From assembly GCA_022763485.1 (NCBI GenBank), contig JALEGX010000011.1, positions 19,807 to 83,806 on the forward strand: DNA of 64,000 nucleotides, written 5' to 3'. The notes beneath the pieces were generated by a model. It had not been told where the DNA came from. It did no database searches and saw only the letters and a program-made list of their open reading frames with translations. The DNA is from Paracoccaceae bacterium. GTDB lineage: Bacteria > Pseudomonadota > Alphaproteobacteria > Rhodobacterales > Rhodobacteraceae. The translations under genes were made by a program, and so were the position numbers. Within the stretch, counting starts at the first letter, position 1, and every line of letters starts with the position of its first letter. Below, piece by piece: positions 59,126 through 64,000 of this stretch.

Positions 59126-60094
59126 ATGCGTTCAATCGGCCTCGTCCTTGGGGTATGGCTGCTGGCCCTCCTGTCTGTGTTGCCTGTGCGGGCGGCCAGC
59201 GCAGAGCGCAGTTTCTGCGTGCTGGTGCCGCACTTCAAGGATGAATACTGGCTGAGCGTCGGCTACGGGCTGGAACAGGCCGCCCGGCAGCGTGGCATCA
59301 CCCTGCGGTTCTTTGAGGCGGGGGGCTATCACGCGCGGGAACGCCAGATCGAACAGCTGCGCTTCTGCGCGGCAAGCCGGGCCGAGGCGATCCTGCTGGG
59401 TGCGGTGACATCCGATCATCCGACCTTTCTGGCCACCGTGGCCGAGGTCAGCCAATCGGTGCCGGTCTTTGGTCTGGTCAATGAATTGCACGCGCCCGAG
59501 CTGGTCGGAGCGATCGGCGTGGACTGGCAGGACATGGGGGAGTCGCTGGCCCGTTTCCTGGCCGAGCGCCATCCCCAGGAGTCCGAGCCGAAGACCGCGG
59601 TGCTGATCTCGGGGCCGGCGGAATCGGGATGGGCGCCGCCGCTGGAGCTGGGCATTCGCACCGCGCTGGACAACAGCAGCCTGCGGATCGTCCGGGTGTT
59701 CGGTGCGGACACCGGTCTGCGACAACAGCTGGCCATGGTCGAAGAGGCGCTGGCCGAGGTTCCCGACATGGATTACCTGATCGGCAGCGCGCCGGCGGTT
59801 GAGGCGGCGATCGGAATGCTGGCAAGCCAGGACCGCGCCACCCGGCCCCAGCTGGTGTCGACCTATATCAGCCACACGGTCAAACGCGGTCTGCTGAACG
59901 GTCAGGTTCTGGCCGTGCCCTTCGATGATCCGATGCGTCAGGGAGAGATGATGATCGACGCGGTCGAAGGTCTGGTGCCGCTCAATGCGCTGCCCAGCTT
60001 TACCGGGCCTGACATCCTGTTGCTGACACAGGGCAATACCAGCGCGGATCAGGTCAAGCTGTCGCCCTCGAACTATTTCCCGACCATCGAATGA
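59126..60094 (+). CDS. torT: Periplasmic TMAO-binding protein TorT
   Basis: The 322-residue protein has a Sec signal peptide (SIGLVLGVWLLALLSVLPVRAASA) and a periplasmic-binding-protein fold of the LacI/RbsB type (FCVLVPHFKDEYWLSVGYGLEQAA, ILLGAVTSDHP, IGVDWQDMGESLARFLAER). TorT binds TMAO and contacts the periplasmic domain of TorS. The gene is divergent from torS, so their promoters must overlap each other or the coding ends. Confidence 0.9.
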   Translation: MRSIGLVLGVWLLALLSVLPVRAASAERSFCVLVPHFKDEYWLSVGYGLEQAARQRGITLRFFEAGGYHARERQIEQLRFCAASRAEAILLGAVTSDHPTFLATVAEVSQSVPVFGLVNELHAPELVGAIGVDWQDMGESLARFLAERHPQESEPKTAVLISGPAESGWAPPLELGIRTALDNSSLRIVRVFGADTGLRQQLAMVEEALAEVPDMDYLIGSAPAVEAAIGMLASQDRATRPQLVSTYISHTVKRGLLNGQVLAVPFDDPMRQGEMMIDAVEGLVPLNALPSFTGPDILLLTQGNTSADQVKLSPSNYFPTIE

Positions 60095-60104
60095 CCGGAC
60101 CCCG

Positions 60105-60138
60105 CAAAAAGGGCCGCGCCTGTATCTGAGGCGCGGCC
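60105..60138 (-). terminator. Terminator between torT and the ABC transporter operon
   Basis: GGCCGCGCCT and AGGCGCGGCC form a perfect 10-bp stem with a 7-nt loop. On the minus strand it is followed by CTTTTTG, so it ends the transporter operon; it may also stop torT transcripts. Confidence 0.75.
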
Positions 60139-60162
60139 GATCCTGTTCTGGGGGCGTGCCAC

Positions 60163-62154
60163 CTATCGCGACAGGCCCAGCATCTTGGTCCGCTTCGCAG
60201 ACCAGCTCATGATGGTCAGATCGAAGGTCAGCGCCATCAGCGCGACATTCATCCCCAGCACGAAGTTCTTGCCCAGATCGGTTCCCGCCAGCGTGCGCTG
60301 CAGCTCCTGGCCCAGGTCCTGCGTTCCGATGAAGGCGGCGATGATCACCATGAAGAAGGCAAACATGATGGCCTGGTTGAACCCCACCGCCATGGTGGGC
60401 AGGGCCAGCGGCAGCTGCACGCTCATCAGCTTCTGCCGCTTGGTGGCCCCCGACATATCCGCCGCTTCGGTCATTTCTGGCGGCACATTGCGCAGCCCTT
60501 CGATGGTATAGCGGGTCAGCGGCACCGTGGTGAAGATCACGATGGACAGAACCACGGTCACATCCGACACGCCGAACAGCATGATCGCAGGCAGCAGATA
60601 GATGAAGCTGGGGAAGGTCTGTGCCGTGTCGCAGAACAGCAGGATCCGTTCGGCCAGCCGCTTTGAGCGGGACGCCATGATGCCCAGCGGGATGCCGATC
60701 ATCATCGACAGGATCACCGCCGAGATGACAGAATAGAGCGTGATCACCGAGCGGTCCCACCAGCCGGAAAAGGCGACGACGGAGAAGAAGATCGCGGCAT
60801 AGATCGCCGGACGCCGCCCGCCGACGATCCAGGAGAACGCCACCACCATCAGGATGAAGGATGAGGTCGGGATCCACAGCAGGAAGTTGCGGAACGGGAT
60901 CAGCACCCAGACGTTCAGCACATAGCGCAGCGTTTCGGTCACCGCCTGCACCGCGTCGATGGCCAGGAACCCCTTGATGACCTTGTCGATCTCACGCCCC
61001 ATGGACAGCGATTGCCGGCGGCCCACCTTGTCCAGGATGTCCACGAACTGCCCCAGCACCAGAAACAGCGCAAAGGCTGACAGGGTGATCAGCAGATACT
61101 TGTGGCGCACATACCAGGGGGTGCCGCGTTCATGATGCACCGGCAGCTTGACGACCCAGGCCTTGGACATGCGGTCCAGCATCACCGCCACCAGAACAAT
61201 GGTCACGCCGATTTCGAACGACCGGCCCAGCTTGAAGCTGTTCATCATCGCCAGCAGCTTGCCGCCCAGACCGGGCATGCCGATGAAGGCGGTCAGCACC
61301 ACCATTGCCAGACACAGCATGATCACCTGGTTGACGCCGACCAGAATCTCGGTCCGGGCCGAGGGGATATAGACCCTGAACAGCATCTGCATCCGGGTGC
61401 AGCCGGACATCTTGCCCGCCTCGACCACCTCATGCGAGACTTTCTTCAGCCCCAATGTGGTCATCAGCACCATGGGCGGAATGGCATAGATCGTGGTCGC
61501 GATGGCCCCCGCGGTGGGCCCCACCTTGAAGAAGATGACCGCCGGCAGAAGATAGGTGAAGAACGGAATGGTCTGCAGGATGGCCAGCACCGGCTTGATC
61601 ACCCGTTCGAACCAGCCCCATTTCCACGCCGCGATGCCCAGGATGATGCCCGCCAGAAAGGCCAGCGGCACGGCCACGGCCAGCACCGAAAGGGTTTGCA
61701 TGGCGATCTTCCACTGGCCGACAAGCGCGGTCCAGACAAAGGTGCCGCCGCCCAGCAGCGCCAGCCGCCACCCCCCGAGATAGAAGCCGATCCCGGCGGC
61801 AACCGCCGCAACCGCGCTCCAGGGCAGCGGCTCGAAATAGGGCCAGCGATGCTTGCCTTCCAGCAGGTTGGCGGTGAAGCCCAGCATGAAGTCCAGCGGG
61901 CCTTCGGCAAACCAGCGGGTCAGGTGGATCAACCCGGGTCGCCCGGTTTCCAGATCGCCCTTGATGACCTCAAAGAAGCGATCCAGCCAGCTCGCCAGCG
62001 GCGGCACCCAGGCTTCGGGAATGCGGATCAGGAACTCCGGCAGGATCGGCTTTGCCAGACAGAAGAGCAGCGCCAGGCCCAGCAGCGCGGTGAACACCGG
62101 GTCATAGGAAACGGAGGGCTGCTTCTGTGGTGTCGGGGTTGCGATGTCTGCCAT
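60163..62154 (-). CDS. tmoW: ProW-family ABC permease with two fused permease domains (probable TMAO importer TmoW)
   Basis: The protein of about 663 residues is twice the usual ProW length because it contains two permease modules, each with an EAA-like loop (VVEAGKMSGCTRMQMLFRVYIPSA and MTEAADMSGATKRQKLMSVQLP). A double permease of this kind is known for the Roseobacter TMAO transporter TmoXWV. Start ATG 62154 has GGGAG 9 nt upstream; 62163 is also possible, overlapping the ATPase gene. Vicinity of torT/torS/torA supports TMAO as substrate. Glycine betaine or choline are alternatives. Confidence 0.82.
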   Translation of the reverse strand: MADIATPTPQKQPSVSYDPVFTALLGLALLFCLAKPILPEFLIRIPEAWVPPLASWLDRFFEVIKGDLETGRPGLIHLTRWFAEGPLDFMLGFTANLLEGKHRWPYFEPLPWSAVAAVAAGIGFYLGGWRLALLGGGTFVWTALVGQWKIAMQTLSVLAVAVPLAFLAGIILGIAAWKWGWFERVIKPVLAILQTIPFFTYLLPAVIFFKVGPTAGAIATTIYAIPPMVLMTTLGLKKVSHEVVEAGKMSGCTRMQMLFRVYIPSARTEILVGVNQVIMLCLAMVVLTAFIGMPGLGGKLLAMMNSFKLGRSFEIGVTIVLVAVMLDRMSKAWVVKLPVHHERGTPWYVRHKYLLITLSAFALFLVLGQFVDILDKVGRRQSLSMGREIDKVIKGFLAIDAVQAVTETLRYVLNVWVLIPFRNFLLWIPTSSFILMVVAFSWIVGGRRPAIYAAIFFSVVAFSGWWDRSVITLYSVISAVILSMMIGIPLGIMASRSKRLAERILLFCDTAQTFPSFIYLLPAIMLFGVSDVTVVLSIVIFTTVPLTRYTIEGLRNVPPEMTEAADMSGATKRQKLMSVQLPLALPTMAVGFNQAIMFAFFMVIIAAFIGTQDLGQELQRTLAGTDLGKNFVLGMNVALMALTFDLTIMSWSAKRTKMLGLSR

Positions 62155-62155
62155 G

Positions 62156-63184
62156 TCAGTCATCTCCCAGCAGCACATCCAGCGCGGCCTGCCGGTTCAG
62201 CACACCGATCAGCGCGCCGTCCTTGCCGGCCACCGGCAGGTTGTCGCGCGTGTCGCTCACCAACTGGCGGGCCAGCTGGTGAATGGTGTGGTCCCCGATC
62301 ACCGGATCACCTTCGACCGCGGTGCCATTGAGCGGCCGGGCCAGCACGCTGGCATGGACGACCCGCGACTTTTCGATCTCTTCGGTGAACTTGCGGACAT
62401 AGGGGGTCTTGGGGTTCAGCACGATCTGATCGGGGGTGTCGCATTGTTCGATGGCCCCGTTGCGCATGATGGCAATCCGGTCGGCCAGCCGCAGGGCTTC
62501 GTCAAAATCATGGGTGATGAAGACGATGGTCTTGCCCAGCATCTCTTGCAGGCGCAGGAATTCGTCCTGCATCTCGCGGCGGATCAGCGGATCCAGCGCC
62601 GAAAACGGTTCATCCAGGAACCAGATGTCGGGTTCAATAGCCAGTGAGCGGGCGATGCCGACGCGCTGTTGCTGGCCCCCGGACAATTCGCGGGGGAAAT
62701 ATTCCTCGCGGCCTTCCAGGCCCACCAGCTTGATCACCTCCAAAGCGCGTTCGCGGCGGTCGTGGCGGTTCTGACCGCGCATCTCCAGCGGAAAGGCCAC
62801 ATTGTCCAGAACCGTGCGGTGCGGCAGCAGCCCGAAGGACTGGAACACCATGCCCATTTTGGAGCGTCGCAGTTCGATCAGGTCCTTTTCGGCCAGGGCC
62901 ATCACGTCCTGCCCTTCGACCTCGATCGTGCCGCCGGTGATTTCATGCAGGCGGGAAAAGCAGCGGACCAGCGTGGATTTGCCGGAGCCCGACAGGCCCA
63001 TGATGACCAGCATCTCGCCCCGCGCGACATCGACCGACACATCCTTGACACCCGCAATATAGCCATCGGCGTGGATTTTTTCGAAGCTATGCCCTGCCGG
63101 CATGGAGGCCAGATATTGCTTCGGGTTGGCCCCGAACAGTTTCCAGACGTTGCGACAGCTGATGACGGGGGTGTCTTTGTTCAT
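62156..63184 (-). CDS. tmoV: ProV-family ABC transporter ATPase with CBS domain (probable TmoV)
   Basis: The 342-residue protein has Walker A (GLSGSGKSTLVRC), the Q-loop (VFQSFGLLPHRT), signature LSGGQQQRVGIARSLA, Walker B (IWFLDEPFSALD) and the H-loop (FITHDFDEAL). A C-terminal region (about 270-342) looks like CBS motifs that sense ionic strength in osmolyte importers. It is followed directly by the double permease gene. Start ATG 63184 (MNKDTPVISCRNVWKLFG). Confidence 0.88.
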   Translation of the reverse strand: MNKDTPVISCRNVWKLFGANPKQYLASMPAGHSFEKIHADGYIAGVKDVSVDVARGEMLVIMGLSGSGKSTLVRCFSRLHEITGGTIEVEGQDVMALAEKDLIELRRSKMGMVFQSFGLLPHRTVLDNVAFPLEMRGQNRHDRRERALEVIKLVGLEGREEYFPRELSGGQQQRVGIARSLAIEPDIWFLDEPFSALDPLIRREMQDEFLRLQEMLGKTIVFITHDFDEALRLADRIAIMRNGAIEQCDTPDQIVLNPKTPYVRKFTEEIEKSRVVHASVLARPLNGTAVEGDPVIGDHTIHQLARQLVSDTRDNLPVAGKDGALIGVLNRQAALDVLLGDD

Positions 63185-63276
63185 TGTGTGGTGCTTTCTC
63201 CAGGGACGTTCACCGGGGGAACGGTCCGTGAATCCTTGATTGCCCCGCGGTGCCGCGGGTTGGGCCGGTGCCGGAA

Positions 63277-63305
63277 GCCCATCCCGGAGGATCCCCGGGA
63301 TGGGC
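63277..63305. terminator. Intercistronic hairpin between binding protein and ATPase genes
   Basis: GCCCATCCCGG and CCGGGATGGGC form a perfect 11-bp stem with a 7-nt loop. A second perfect dyad CCCGCGG-TG-CCGCGGG (63244-63259) lies next to it. Such structures after binding-protein genes keep the receptor mRNA abundant relative to the membrane parts. Confidence 0.55.
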
Positions 63306-63325
63306 GGCGTTTCGCGATGGGTGGA

Positions 63326-64000
<675 letters not shown>

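Overview
The window looks like part of a large repABC plasmid or chromid of a marine alphaproteobacterium of the Roseobacter group (Rhodobacterales). The reasons are high G+C coding sequence, a complete repA-repB-repC module with an antisense RNA and parS sites, several TRAP transporters, heterotetrameric sarcosine oxidase, and a TMAO uptake/respiration locus. No rRNA, tRNA, CRISPR array or intact insertion sequence was seen. The organism assignment is inference from gene content.

Layout. (1) 0-6.6 kb: a LysR regulator (cut by the window edge) divergent from a TRAP transporter, a three-subunit FAD/2Fe-2S dehydrogenase of the HcnABC/LhpDEF type and a RidA deaminase. (2) 6.6-15.6 kb: an RpiR regulator divergent from a seven-gene unit of formylglutamate amidohydrolase-like enzyme, TRAP transporter, glutamine-synthetase-like ligase, aldehyde dehydrogenase and iron alcohol dehydrogenase. 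This could be a gamma-glutamylated amino-alcohol pathway. (3) 15.9-19.7 kb: the repABC backbone, with ctRNA in the repB-repC gap and two mirrored parS sites after repC. (4) 19.9-24.1 kb: a Rieske oxygenase/reductase unit with a small membrane protein and TetR regulator, then a parDE toxin-antitoxin pair. (5) 24.1-49 kb: an amine and tryptophan catabolic island containing tryptophanase, soxBDAG, anthraniloyl-CoA monooxygenase/reductase, two tryptophan 2,3-dioxygenases, kynureninase, 2-aminobenzoate-CoA ligase, a beta-oxidation set, RidA, a thioesterase, a hydrolase-type formamidase and several MarR/GntR/TetR regulators. (6) 47.2-50.0 kb: gene remnants with internal deletions. (7) 50.1-64 kb: moaD, moaA, moeA, a TMAO reductase fused to a c-type cytochrome, TorR/TorS/TorT, and a ProVWX-type importer that is probably the TMAO system TmoXVW, cut by the right edge.

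How it fits together. The 32-48 kb genes can be read as one route: tryptophan to N-formylkynurenine (TDO), to kynurenine (formamidase), to anthranilate plus alanine (KynU), to 2-aminobenzoyl-CoA (ligase), to a dearomatised 2-amino-5-oxocyclohexenyl-CoA (monooxygenase/reductase), then enamine removal (RidA, proposed) and beta-oxidation ending in a 3-oxoadipyl-CoA-type thiolysis. Tryptophanase offers a competing route to indole. The right-hand locus couples TMAO sensing, TMAO import, periplasmic TMAO reduction and molybdopterin cofactor synthesis.

Limits. All homology calls come from motif recognition by eye, and no database search was run. Substrates of the dehydrogenase, Rieske and gamma-glutamyl units are not resolved.
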